Source: an uncultured Bacilli bacterium (GTDB taxonomy: Bacteria; Bacillota_I; Bacilli_A; RF39; UBA660). From it: a stretch of DNA of 64,000 nucleotides. Position 1 is the first letter of the stretch, and every line of letters starts with the position of its first letter. The DNA is taken from NCBI GenBank assembly GCA_934130405.1, contig CAKOXX010000001.1, positions 184,732 to 248,731 of the forward strand. Reading direction: 5' to 3'. The translations under genes and the position numbers were made by a program. This document shows, in pieces, positions 43,257 to 52,643 of this stretch. A model generated the notes under the pieces. The model was not told where the DNA came from. It saw nothing but the letters and a program-made list of their open reading frames with translations, and ran no database searches.

Positions 43257-44630
43257 CTATTTATTAAATTTATCTATTAATGATTCAAATTCTTTTTGAA
43301 TCTCTTCTAGTCTTTCCTTACTAGCTGCTTCAAATCTAGAGGTTATATTTGGACCAGTATTACTAAATCTAACACTTGCCCAACCATCATCAAAAGTTAC
43401 TCTAACCCCATCAATAGTATTAATATTATAATGCTTTTCCCTACAATATTCTATAACTTTTTCTACTACTTCTCTTTTTTTCTCATCAGTTGACTTATAT
43501 TTTAACTCTGGTGTTGCTTCATAATGATTTATTCCTGTTAAAAGTTCTTCAATGGTTTTATCATTTCTTGATAATAATTCGATAATTCTAAGTCCGGCAT
43601 AAAGACCACTATCAAAACCTAAAAATCTATCTCTAAAGTAAACATGTCCTGATAACTCACCACCAAAAGGCATATCAAGTTCAGCTACTCTACTTCTTGT
43701 ATAGCTGTTACCAGTACGATAGCAAACAGGAGTTCCTCCTAGTTTTATGATTTCATCTTCTAATGATTTACTACATTTAACGTCATATAAGAAAGTTTTA
43801 TTACTAACTTTATCAATTATATCTCTTATAATTAATATCATATAATAGTCGATTGGTAAAAACTTACCTTTATTAGTGATAACACCTACACGGTCACCAT
43901 CGCCATCAAAACTAACACCAATATCTGCTCCCGTTTCTAAGACCTTGGCTTTTAATTGTTCTAAGTTAGCTTCAATTGATGGGTCGGGATGATGATTAGG
44001 AAATGTTCCATCACTTTCACCATTAATGATAGTAAAATCAATTGGAAACATACTATATAAATCTTTTAGGATAATGGAAGTTGTCCCATTTCCAGGGTCT
44101 AAAATAGCTTTTATTCTTTTATCTCCAAAGTTAAGACCATTCTTAATCGCATTAAAGTATTCTTCTTTAACATTAATTTTATGAATACTTCCAGCACCAT
44201 CTAGAAAGTCACCTTTTATTGTTTCTTCGTAAAACTCTGCTATTTCTTCTCCTTTAGCATTCAAATAGTCTTGAAAAGCGAATTTCAAACCATTATCTTC
44301 TTTCGGATTATGACTTGCTGTTATCATAACACCACAATCTATCTTCTCATAAATACAAGCATAGTAATACATTGGCGTAGTAGTTAATTCTAAATCTAAA
44401 ATATTAACACCACTATCAATTAAACCTTTTGTTAAAGCTTTATGAATTCTTTCTGATGATAATCTATTATCATGACCAATTACACAAGTATCTTTACCCA
44501 TTTTTCTAATATGAGTGGCAAAACTTCTTGCAATAGTATAAACAACATCATCTGTTAAATCTCTATCAGCTATTCCTCTTATATCATATGCTCTAAATAT
44601 TTCTTTATTGATTTCTTTTGTTATTTTCAT
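43257..44630 (-). CDS. phosphomannomutase/phosphoglucomutase
   Basis: 457 residues of the alpha-D-phosphohexomutase family, ManB/AlgC type: FRAYDIRGIADRDL, active-site serine in TASHNPKEDNGLK, metal loop SFDGDGDRVGV, sugar loop GGELSGHVYFRD and the final phosphate loop RFSNTGPNITSRFEA. It interconverts hexose-6- and hexose-1-phosphates, here probably for wall or surface sugars. Same strand and close to murG (12 bases), so it may be co-transcribed. AAGGAGAC precedes the ATG. Confidence 0.92.
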   Translation of the reverse strand: MKITKEINKEIFRAYDIRGIADRDLTDDVVYTIARSFATHIRKMGKDTCVIGHDNRLSSERIHKALTKGLIDSGVNILDLELTTTPMYYYACIYEKIDCGVMITASHNPKEDNGLKFAFQDYLNAKGEEIAEFYEETIKGDFLDGAGSIHKINVKEEYFNAIKNGLNFGDKRIKAILDPGNGTTSIILKDLYSMFPIDFTIINGESDGTFPNHHPDPSIEANLEQLKAKVLETGADIGVSFDGDGDRVGVITNKGKFLPIDYYMILIIRDIIDKVSNKTFLYDVKCSKSLEDEIIKLGGTPVCYRTGNSYTRSRVAELDMPFGGELSGHVYFRDRFLGFDSGLYAGLRIIELLSRNDKTIEELLTGINHYEATPELKYKSTDEKKREVVEKVIEYCREKHYNINTIDGVRVTFDDGWASVRFSNTGPNITSRFEAASKERLEEIQKEFESLIDKFNK

Positions 44631-44704
44631 CTTTTTGTCTCCTTCTAGTATAACTACATTTAAAGTATATCATACTTTTCTAAGAGCTAGAAAGAAAAAG
44701 ACTT

Positions 44705-47700
44705 CTAACTATGAATAGTTAAACGTCTTATTAGTTTTTTAATCTTTGAAGCATTTTCTGGTGGTTTAATTGTATTTAGTTCTTCCACTCTCGCTGAACG
44801 ATATTCCTTATACTCATCATCAGCAATAAAACAATCATATGGAACGTTTTTTGTTAATATTTTCTCTTTCAAACTAGCTGGTAACTTAACATCTTCCTTA
44901 TCAAAATTTTCCAACCAAGTTTCTTTATTTATTACTTCAGGAAAAACCACTTCTCTAGCATTTTCTAAACTACATAAGTTTAAATCTCCACCAATATATT
45001 TAGATAAAATCAATGTATCAACATTTGTTAAACTGCCAAGTTCTACATCACCATTTATAATACCTGGCAGAAAAAGTTTATCAGTTGTTTTTAATCTTCG
45101 TAGTAATAAATCACCATTAATAATACTTGGTAACTGAGAATTATTAATTTCTAACAAATTTTCCATATTTAAGTGACGTCCAACTACTCTTGGTAACTTA
45201 GAATTGGTCAGACTTTTCAAATTATTTAAATATACCAATCTAGTAACAACTTCTGGAAAGGTCAGACCATCAGCAAATTCAAGACCTTCAAGAGATAAAC
45301 TACCATTAATTGCTTGTGGCAATTCTAAATGACTAAATTCGTTAAGGCTGGAAAGAACGACACATTCACCAACTAACTTTGGTAGAGTTAAGTTATTTGC
45401 AGTTTTTAGTTTTGTCATTATAAGTGATTTACCTACAACTTTTGGGAAAGATGTATTATCAATGCATTCAAGTTCTGGTAATTTTAAAGCACCTAAAACG
45501 TTTTCTGGAAAAGAAACATTTTCTACTGCTACTAAACTAGATAAGTCTAAAGTACCACCAACACCTTTTGAAAAAATTACATTGCTGTTAATTTCTTTTA
45601 TTTTACTCATAATTAAATCTTTTTCAATTATAGGTGATAACTCTAATTCTTCTATTTTTGTTAAATTAGACAAATCTATACTACCACGCACTCCACCTAA
45701 TAACGTAATTCTTTTTGCAGACACAAGACCAGAAAAATTTAAATTTCCTACTACATTACTTTTAAATGTGAAATTATTTAGATACGTCTTTTCCTCTAAT
45801 TTTACATCACCAATAATTATTTCTGGTAAAGCATCAAAATCACCTTTATCAAAAACATCATTTAAATTAACATTAGCTTTTAATACTTTTATTCGACCTT
45901 TATTTTTATTACATTCATTTATCGAAAAAGCTATTTCATCTTTAGAAACATTATATTCTTTACAAATTTCTTTAGTTGCTTTTGCTCTATCAATCATAGT
46001 TTGACGATATTTTTTGTAATCATCATCAGCAATATAACAATCATATGGAACGTTTTTTGTTAATATTTTCTCTTTCACACTAGCTGGTAACTTAACATTT
46101 TCTTTATCAAAATTTCCCAACCAAGTTTCTTCATTTATTACTTCAGGGAAAACTACTTCTCTAGCATTTTCTAAACTACATAAGTTTAAAGTTCCCCCAA
46201 TATATTTAGATAAAATCAATGTATCAACATTTGTTAAACTACCAAGTGATACACAACCGTTTACAGTATCTGGTAGAGAGAGTTTATCAGTTGTTTTCAG
46301 TCTTCGGAGTAATAAATCGCCATTAATAATACTTGGTAACTGAGAATTATTAATTTCTAACAAATTTTCCATATTCAAGTGACATCCAACTACTCTTGGT
46401 AACTTAGAATTGGTCAAACTTTTTAAATTATTTAAATATACCGATTTAGTAACAACTTCTGGAAAGATTAGACCATCAGCAGATTTAAGACCTTCAAGAG
46501 ATAAATTACCATTAATTTCTTGTGGCAATTCTAAATAATCAAATTCACTAAGATTCGATAGGAAAACTCCTTCCCCTACGATTTTTGGTAAAACTAAGCT
46601 AGTTGTTTTCTTTAAATTATGCATAATAAATGACTTACCTACAAGTTTTGGTAAAGAAGAATTATCAATATACTCAAGTGATGGAAGTTTTAAATCTCCT
46701 TGAATGATTTCTGAAAAATTAACACTTTCTACTGATACTAAACTAGATAAGTCTACAGTACCACCAATCATTTTTGAAAAAATTACGTTACCATTAATTT
46801 CTTTTAATTTGTTCATAATTAAATCTTTCTCTATTATACGTGGTAGTACTAATTCTTTAACTTCTGTTAAATTAGATAAACTCACACTACCACGCACTCC
46901 ACCTGATAGAATAACTTTTTTGGCAGACACAAGACCAGAAAAATTTAAATTTCCTACTACATTACTTTTAAAAGTGAAATTATTTAGATACGTCTTTTCC
47001 TCTAAGTTTATATCACCAATAATTATTTCTGGTAAAGCATCAAAATCACCTTTATCAAAAATATCATTTAAATTAACATTAGCTTTTAATACTTTTATTT
47101 GACCTTTCTTTTGCTTACATTCATTTACCGTAAACGCTATTTCATCTTCAGAAACATTATATTCTTTACAAATTTCTTTAGTTGCTTTCAATCTATAAAG
47201 TAAGTTTTGACGATATTTTTTATAATCATCATCTTCCATAAAACAAGAATCAGGTATATTTATCTTACATTTAATTTTATCTTTTGCACTTTTAGGAACT
47301 ATCAAGCCATTAGTATCTTTTAAACTATCTAGGCATAAACAACCATCAATTTCTTCAGAAAATAAAACGCCTTCAGCTGAGATTAAATTTTTCAAGGACA
47401 CATTTTCTTTCATTATTTGTGGAAGTATCAAACCTTCGGCTTTTTCTGAACAAAGAATTGATAAACAGCCACCTATTTCTGGTAATGTTAAATACTCAAA
47501 ATCTTTTATAAACACATCTATATATAGATTGCCTTTTACTACCTCTGGTAAAGTAAGTTGTTTAGCACTCACCACTTGTTTTGGAGTAGAACAATTTATT
47601 TCCAACTCTGATAATGGTGGTATATCGTAAGGAATTATAACGTCAAATATTGTTAAACTGCCTTCAACAATTTTAGGAAAGACTACATGACTAGACTCAG

Positions 47701-48457
47701 TGACACCAGCTACTGTTAAATCACCTTTTACTATTTTTGGTAATTTTAAACCAGCGGTTTTTTCTAGACCATGTAAACTAAGATTTCCAGTTATCTCAGG
47801 TAATTGTAACCCAGCAGGATCTTTAACTACATCTAAATTTAAGTCATCAAGATATTCACTAATCCTCCTAAAATCATATATACGATTCATATCTTCAGCA
47901 ATACTTTTTCGCCTAGCTATTATCTTACCAATCCGGTAATCTTTATTAGAATTAATATATTCCACCTTGTTATCAATTTCATACAAAAACCTTAATTCTT
48001 CTCTTGTTAGTGGTACACCTTGTTTAGTCTTTTTATCTACTAAATTAAGTAATCTCATATCATATATTTTTCTATCAAAATCACTTTTATTATCAAATTC
48101 TTCTAGTTTCTTTTCAAGAATGTCAAGTAAATCATCACCTACCGCCGTATCTACCGTATCAGAAACCAGAAAATTTATTTTAGCAACTTCAGTTTGTCCA
48201 TTCATTTTCATAAAAATTTTATGTTCATAACGATACTCAGGTTCATGATATATAATTTCACCTATCTGATACATTTTTTCTCCAAGAAGATATCTTACAC
48301 GATAAATGTATATATCACCATCTTTTAAATTTTCCTCACATCGCTCTTTATACCAATATTCTTTCTCATCTGCCTCAAAAGGATATTCCGCAGGGTAAAA
48401 ATTACCACCTTGTTCATATCTATACCATTTTCCTTCTCCTTTTTTCTTTTTTTTCAT
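44705..48457 (-). CDS. giant solenoid protein with two 402-residue tandem modules
   Basis: 1250 residues, no signal peptide or membrane segment. An N-terminal region (1-215) precedes a long run of 20-25-residue units of the pattern LxLPxxVxGxLxLxxLxxAxxL, which would form a solenoid like leucine-rich repeats. Two modules of about 402 residues repeat almost exactly; they meet at DYKKYRQ-type linkers near residues 410, 812 and 1210, each with KATKEICKEYNVS after it in the first two cases. The DNA period is 1206 bp. Variants of this unit are found in gut bacteria and phages; no function is known. A binding or scaffold role is inferred from repeat architecture. TGGAGG precedes the ATG. Confidence 0.68.
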   Translation of the reverse strand: MKKKKKGEGKWYRYEQGGNFYPAEYPFEADEKEYWYKERCEENLKDGDIYIYRVRYLLGEKMYQIGEIIYHEPEYRYEHKIFMKMNGQTEVAKINFLVSDTVDTAVGDDLLDILEKKLEEFDNKSDFDRKIYDMRLLNLVDKKTKQGVPLTREELRFLYEIDNKVEYINSNKDYRIGKIIARRKSIAEDMNRIYDFRRISEYLDDLNLDVVKDPAGLQLPEITGNLSLHGLEKTAGLKLPKIVKGDLTVAGVTESSHVVFPKIVEGSLTIFDVIIPYDIPPLSELEINCSTPKQVVSAKQLTLPEVVKGNLYIDVFIKDFEYLTLPEIGGCLSILCSEKAEGLILPQIMKENVSLKNLISAEGVLFSEEIDGCLCLDSLKDTNGLIVPKSAKDKIKCKINIPDSCFMEDDDYKKYRQNLLYRLKATKEICKEYNVSEDEIAFTVNECKQKKGQIKVLKANVNLNDIFDKGDFDALPEIIIGDINLEEKTYLNNFTFKSNVVGNLNFSGLVSAKKVILSGGVRGSVSLSNLTEVKELVLPRIIEKDLIMNKLKEINGNVIFSKMIGGTVDLSSLVSVESVNFSEIIQGDLKLPSLEYIDNSSLPKLVGKSFIMHNLKKTTSLVLPKIVGEGVFLSNLSEFDYLELPQEINGNLSLEGLKSADGLIFPEVVTKSVYLNNLKSLTNSKLPRVVGCHLNMENLLEINNSQLPSIINGDLLLRRLKTTDKLSLPDTVNGCVSLGSLTNVDTLILSKYIGGTLNLCSLENAREVVFPEVINEETWLGNFDKENVKLPASVKEKILTKNVPYDCYIADDDYKKYRQTMIDRAKATKEICKEYNVSKDEIAFSINECNKNKGRIKVLKANVNLNDVFDKGDFDALPEIIIGDVKLEEKTYLNNFTFKSNVVGNLNFSGLVSAKRITLLGGVRGSIDLSNLTKIEELELSPIIEKDLIMSKIKEINSNVIFSKGVGGTLDLSSLVAVENVSFPENVLGALKLPELECIDNTSFPKVVGKSLIMTKLKTANNLTLPKLVGECVVLSSLNEFSHLELPQAINGSLSLEGLEFADGLTFPEVVTRLVYLNNLKSLTNSKLPRVVGRHLNMENLLEINNSQLPSIINGDLLLRRLKTTDKLFLPGIINGDVELGSLTNVDTLILSKYIGGDLNLCSLENAREVVFPEVINKETWLENFDKEDVKLPASLKEKILTKNVPYDCFIADDEYKEYRSARVEELNTIKPPENASKIKKLIRRLTIHS
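44804..47215 (-). repeat. internal tandem repeat, period 1206 bp
   Basis: Within the solenoid gene, matching blocks lie exactly 1206 bases apart (for example the segment ACAATCATATGGAACG at 44831 and 46037, and AAACATTATATTCTT near 45946 and 47152). The module is 402 codons, in frame. The two copies differ by scattered substitutions without indels in the parts compared. Confidence 0.85.
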
Positions 48458-48545
48458 TTTATCATTCCTCCAAACATATTGAACATCATTATTTTTACTA
48501 ATTAATTGATAAATATACTAACACAGAACTAGAAAAAAAGAAATA

Positions 48546-49412
48546 TTATTTCTCATTAATATTTCTTGCTTCACTTAGTAATTGTTCTAAAGTATCTAAG
48601 TTATATCCTCTTTGTTTTATATATTTAATAACGACATCTAACTCACTAATATTATCTTTAGTTGGACTAATAGAAATAATCGACCCTTCTCTAATTTTAC
48701 CTTTTAATGATAGATAGGGATTACTCTTAACTTGAATGGTAGGAATAATTGTATGCATTTTTTCTTTGCTACATAACTCTAATATTTCTTTCTGATCATA
48801 ATTAGCAAGACAGTACTTTCCCCTTCTATTAGCAATCACTTGTAAAGTATCAAGAGCTTCTTCAAAGATTAATTTATCATAACTACCTTTATAGTTTAGA
48901 AGTTCTACTTCATTGAAGTCCTGTAACAAACTAGTTATTAAGATATTATCTTCTTTAAGTAAAACTCCATCAACAAAGAAAGTTGCTCTAACATCATTTT
49001 CTTTCAAAATATCTTTTATTTTGGGCAGTAGTTCTTTATCACTAATTTCAAATACTAACGAAACGTAATTAGTAAAACCATTACCACTAACAATATATTT
49101 ATCATAATAATCATCTATCGATATAACTGGGTCACTTTCTTTAAATGTCATTAAAGATGAATTATATTCTCCATATTGTTTCATCTTAGTAAAGCTTTTA
49201 TCTAAATCAACTATTACTCCACTATAACCTGGTATTAAGTAGTCACCATCAACTTTAGCATTAACTGACTTTTCTTCTAAACTAGTTTTTTCTTTTTTTA
49301 TTTTAATCATAATCGGATCACTATCTTCCATTAAAGAAATAGCTTTATCAGTATAAAAGAAACTAGCTAATACTAAAAGACAAGCAAATAATATTTCTAT
49401 TATTTTTTTCAT
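48546..49412 (-). CDS. polysaccharide-deacetylase-like protein, probably inactive
   Basis: 288 residues: a hydrophobic N-terminal anchor (about 5-22), a region with YLIPGYSGVIVDLDKSF, and a NodB-type fold in the C-terminal half: YVSLVFEISDKELLPKIKDI, then VRATFFVDG. The catalytic TFDDG of deacetylases is replaced by VFEIS and no HxxxH-type metal site is visible, so catalysis is doubtful. Possibly a carbohydrate-binding or regulatory relative. No operon partner is closer than the pssE gene (49455). Confidence 0.6.
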   Translation of the reverse strand: MKKIIEILFACLLVLASFFYTDKAISLMEDSDPIMIKIKKEKTSLEEKSVNAKVDGDYLIPGYSGVIVDLDKSFTKMKQYGEYNSSLMTFKESDPVISIDDYYDKYIVSGNGFTNYVSLVFEISDKELLPKIKDILKENDVRATFFVDGVLLKEDNILITSLLQDFNEVELLNYKGSYDKLIFEEALDTLQVIANRRGKYCLANYDQKEILELCSKEKMHTIIPTIQVKSNPYLSLKGKIREGSIISISPTKDNISELDVVIKYIKQRGYNLDTLEQLLSEARNINEK

Positions 49413-49454
49413 AAGATATCAACCTCATTTAATATTATGAAAAAAAAGAAACTT

Positions 49455-50246
49455 CTATAACGAAATTTCTATCTTCTTGCTTACTAGTAGATGATAAATA
49501 ATTATAACTAAAGGGTTAATAATTGTTTTTACTAAAAGTTTATTAGTAAATACTATAAGTGGTAATAACTCTATTAAAGTACAAATTAGTAAATAACTAA
49601 TGTTTTCCTTTTTATGTTTATAAAGTAGTAAACTTAAAATAATAGAAGTAACTAATCCAATACCTATCCCTAATAAATAATTATATTTTAAGAAAATAGC
49701 AAAGAGTAAATAATCAATTATTTCTAATAGAAGTATTTTTCTATCTTTATTATACCAACTAGTATGATTAGTATTATCAATATAATCAGTTATTATCTTT
49801 TGAAAATTCTTTTTATTAGATTCATACCTTTTAGGCACAAACGTCTTAGCTTTCATCAAGACTTTATCTAGTTTTGTGAAATCTCTTAATGCTAAGATAT
49901 AACCTTCTTTTTCAAATTCATTAATGATTTGTTTTTGATGGTCATTAGTATGTTCCTTATATTTTGCAAGTCTTGGAGCAGCGATTACTTTTTTATTTAG
50001 TTCAAGAGCAGTTAGAATACTCCCTACTCCACCATGTGTAATGATTAAAGAAGCTTTTTCCATATATTCTTCAAATTCATCTTTAGAAATAGTATCAAAT
50101 ACTTCCATAACATCACTTTTATACTTTGTATAACCTGCTTGAACAATAACTTTTTCTTTGATATTGCCATTTATTATTTCTTTTTCTACAGCTTTTAATA
50201 ATCTTTTAAAAGACTTGTCTTGAGTTCCAAGTGTTACAAATATCAT
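49455..50246 (-). CDS. glycosyltransferase PssE/Alg13-like with membrane tail
   Basis: 263 residues; starts at ATG 50246 inside the stop of the pssD gene (TAATG). The N-terminal 150 residues match the Alg13/PssE fold: MIFVTLGTQDKSFKRLL and ITHGGVGSILTALELNKKVIAAPR (the GGxG nucleotide-sugar site). The C-terminal 100 residues carry four or five hydrophobic segments, not usual in PssE, so the protein seems tethered to the membrane. With PssD (Alg14-like) it should form a two-subunit transferase adding a sugar to a lipid-linked intermediate. Confidence 0.82.
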   Translation of the reverse strand: MIFVTLGTQDKSFKRLLKAVEKEIINGNIKEKVIVQAGYTKYKSDVMEVFDTISKDEFEEYMEKASLIITHGGVGSILTALELNKKVIAAPRLAKYKEHTNDHQKQIINEFEKEGYILALRDFTKLDKVLMKAKTFVPKRYESNKKNFQKIITDYIDNTNHTSWYNKDRKILLLEIIDYLLFAIFLKYNYLLGIGIGLVTSIILSLLLYKHKKENISYLLICTLIELLPLIVFTNKLLVKTIINPLVIIIYHLLVSKKIEISL

Positions 50247-50722
50247 TAGTAAATCCACCCCCCATAAGTGGCATTTTCATATAGTTTTAACATTGGGCGC
50301 CACTGGACGATAAATAAATTAGCAATCTTAAATTTATAAAATAAACTTCCTGTTACTGTCTTAGTATTTATATTAGCAAAGGTCTCTATATAAATTACTT
50401 TACTACCAAATATCTTTGCTATAGAACACATTGGTCCAGCAGTATGTGCACCTGTTGTAATGACATAATCAGGATGATATTTTAAATAGTAAAACAAACT
50501 TAAAAAACAATTAGCAAGTAATTTAAAAGGATAAGATAAGAAATGGTCTTTAGTTCCATAGATTAAAAAATCTATTCTTTTATATTTCTTTCTTAATTTT
50601 TTATTAGATTTTGTATTTTCTGTAATCAAGCAAGAATTATATCTTGGAAACAAATTAGCAAGTTGTAATAACTCACTTAAATGTCCACCTGTACTAGATA
50701 TAAACATAACATTTTTCTTCAT
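50246..50722 (-). CDS. glycosyltransferase PssD/Alg14-like
   Basis: 158 residues; the N-terminus has ISSTGGHLSELLQLA (the GGH motif of Alg14/PssD) and the middle GAHTAGPMCSIAKIFGSKVIYIETFAN. A hydrophobic segment near 60-80 would attach it to the membrane. It is the partner of the PssE-like protein immediately downstream, from which it is translationally coupled. GAGGTAACT precedes the ATG. Confidence 0.85.
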   Translation of the reverse strand: MKKNVMFISSTGGHLSELLQLANLFPRYNSCLITENTKSNKKLRKKYKRIDFLIYGTKDHFLSYPFKLLANCFLSLFYYLKYHPDYVITTGAHTAGPMCSIAKIFGSKVIYIETFANINTKTVTGSLFYKFKIANLFIVQWRPMLKLYENATYGGWIY

Positions 50723-50732
50723 AGTTACCTCT

Positions 50733-51875
50733 TTATTTATTAATTATTTTTAACCATTGTTCAATAACTTTATCTTTACTATACTCTTTAACTTTACTCC
50801 TACCAGCACTACCCAACTCTTTTCGTTTCTCTGGGTCTTTTATCAAATCATTTATCTTACTAACCATCATTTTATTATTACGATGTCTTATCAAGTAACC
50901 ATCTCTACCAGAAGTAATTATCTCTTTAGCACCTTCAGCACTATCAAAAGCAAGACAAGGAAGTCCATTACTCATCGCTTCTAATAAAACTATACCGAAA
51001 GATTCTGTATAACTAGTCATAACGTAGATTGACGACTTATGCATTATGTTATTGATATAATCACTATCTTGAAAGCCATGCAATGTTACAGAAGATGCTA
51101 AATCATTTTCTTTGATATATTTTTCTAAGGTTTCTTTCTCTTTACCATCACCGATAATATCTAAAACCCAATCAGGATGTTTTTTTCTTACGTCTTTATA
51201 TATTTCTAATAAAGATAAATACCCTTTTTCTTTTGATAATCTTCCTACACTTACTATTCTCTTAGCTGTTAAAGGACTCTTTGTTTTTGGAATATTTTCC
51301 AAAGTATTAGGTATATAAACACATTTAACTTTATATTCCAGTAACTTTCTACGATAAAATTTCTGTAAATCTTTTGATACTAAAATGAAGTAATCTAAAT
51401 TTTTCGCACTAGTTACTACTTCTGTGGCATATTTCATATCATTATGGTGATGATTATGTTCCCAACCTATCTTTAAGACATTTTCTTTTGCATATAAACC
51501 TACTAATTCATTGAATAAGGTTCTAGTAGAAATTATAACATCAGAATCTGTCTCTTTTATGTAGTTAATAACTTTCTTTCTTCTTAAATGTAGTATTTTA
51601 AGACTTTTAAAACTTTCTTTAATAAAGCTTATAGGTCTTAATCTATGAAGAGCGTCACGCCACTCTTTTTCATTACTTTTAACTCCTTTTTCTAGGAGGT
51701 ATTTTACTTTTATTCTCTCATCTAAAGGAAATACTGGCTTGTCATACAATTCATAAACAGATGCTATTTCTACTTCGATATCGCTATTAGCAACTAACAA
51801 GTTAGCAAGTGTTGAAATTGATTTTTCGATTCCGCCATAACCTAGATGTAATGCTATTATTGATACTTTTTTCAT
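50733..51875 (-). CDS. glycosyltransferase, GT4 family
   Basis: 380 residues with GT-B fold: HLGYGGIEKSISTLAN at the N-terminus, ISVGRLSKEKGY at the domain boundary and ESFGIVLLEAMSNGLPCLAFDSAEGAKEII (E-x7-E nucleotide-sugar motif). The start at 51875 follows AAGGAAGGTGA; the longer frame lacks a site. It lies directly upstream of pssD-pssE and so may build the same surface or lipid-linked glycan. Confidence 0.9.
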   Translation of the reverse strand: MKKVSIIALHLGYGGIEKSISTLANLLVANSDIEVEIASVYELYDKPVFPLDERIKVKYLLEKGVKSNEKEWRDALHRLRPISFIKESFKSLKILHLRRKKVINYIKETDSDVIISTRTLFNELVGLYAKENVLKIGWEHNHHHNDMKYATEVVTSAKNLDYFILVSKDLQKFYRRKLLEYKVKCVYIPNTLENIPKTKSPLTAKRIVSVGRLSKEKGYLSLLEIYKDVRKKHPDWVLDIIGDGKEKETLEKYIKENDLASSVTLHGFQDSDYINNIMHKSSIYVMTSYTESFGIVLLEAMSNGLPCLAFDSAEGAKEIITSGRDGYLIRHRNNKMMVSKINDLIKDPEKRKELGSAGRSKVKEYSKDKVIEQWLKIINK

Positions 51876-51930
51876 CTTGTCACCTTCCTTACATCTATAG
51901 TATAAACTACTTTTTTTAAAAAGCAAAAGA

Positions 51931-51956
51931 AAAACTGATGAAATCACCAGTTATTC
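51931..51956 (-). terminator. Rho-independent terminator
   Basis: Minus-strand stem AACTGGTGA / TCATCAGTT followed by a T-rich run, directly after the zinc ribbon gene. Confidence 0.65.
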
Positions 51957-52136
51957 TTAATTTTCTTTATGATTTTCTCTTTCTGCACGTGCTTGTTTTT
52001 TCTTATCACGGCAAGCTTTACAACGTTTAGGTTCATTAGTTAAACCTTTAGTTTGATAAAACTCTTGTTCACCAGCAGTAAAAACAAAGTCTTGATGACA
52101 ATCGCAGCAAGTAATTGTTTTATCTTTAAATTCCAT
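51957..52136 (-). CDS. zinc-ribbon protein, zf-trcl type
   Basis: 59 residues; ATG at 52136 with AAGGAGGAAGAG upstream. Two CxxC pairs CCDC and CKAC frame the segment FVFTAGEQEFYQTKGLTNEP, which is the signature of the small 'probable zinc-ribbon' (zf-trcl) proteins found across Bacillota. Basic C-terminal tail. Function not known; probably nucleic acid binding. Confidence 0.82.
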   Translation of the reverse strand: MEFKDKTITCCDCHQDFVFTAGEQEFYQTKGLTNEPKRCKACRDKKKQARAERENHKEN

Positions 52137-52181
52137 AACTCTTCCTCCTTCTTTCAATAATTGGACTAGTATAGAAATCAT

Positions 52182-52643
52182 TAATAATCCAAAAATTGAA
52201 AGGTCAATATAGAATTCTTATAATTTTTATAAACGTCCAGTGAATAATCTTCACAATATAAATTATACAATAGAAACTACTTTTATGCAATTTATTTAGA
52301 TTTGAGTTTTATTTTTCTGTTATTATTAACAACAAAATTATTGAGTGCTTACCTTCACCTAAATAAGAAAGACTTTTTAATTTCTTCTTTAATCATCATT
52401 CTCTTCTTACTAATAGCCTTACTTTTTATTTTAGTAAAATAGGAACTATATAAGAAAAAAACAGCACTCAATCTAGCATTGATTAAGTGCTTAACCAAAC
52501 CTGGGTAAGTACTTCAACACAGCAAAGTTAAGTCTTCCCTTTTTTATTTTATGCAAATTTCTTTGACACATACATAGTAACATATTTATTAAACTATGAT
52601 AATAATTTTTGAAAGTTATTCAATCTAATAAATGATTTTGCAT
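52182..52643. other. gene-free stretch with pairing segments; possible noncoding RNA
   Basis: About 460 bases without a supported gene. On the plus strand, ATTGAGTGC (near 52340) is complementary to GCACTCAAT (near 52465); the latter can also fold locally (GCACTCAATCTAGCATTG... AGTGC). AAGTGCTTA and TAAGTACTT form a 9-pair hairpin (about 52486-52515). AAGACTT (near 52368) pairs with AAGTCTT near 52530, followed by CCCTTTTTT. I could not match this to 6S, SRP, tmRNA or RNase P RNA. Confidence 0.25.

Noticed and set aside
45462..47102. Plus-strand frames of 180 and 132 residues opposite the solenoid gene
   Set aside because: They repeat with the 1206-bp period of the minus-strand gene and have no binding sites; shadows of the repeat.
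52320..52560. 6S RNA, SRP RNA, tmRNA or RNase P RNA
   Set aside because: None of the sequence signatures I know for these RNAs is present on either strand; left as an unclassified gap with pairing segments.
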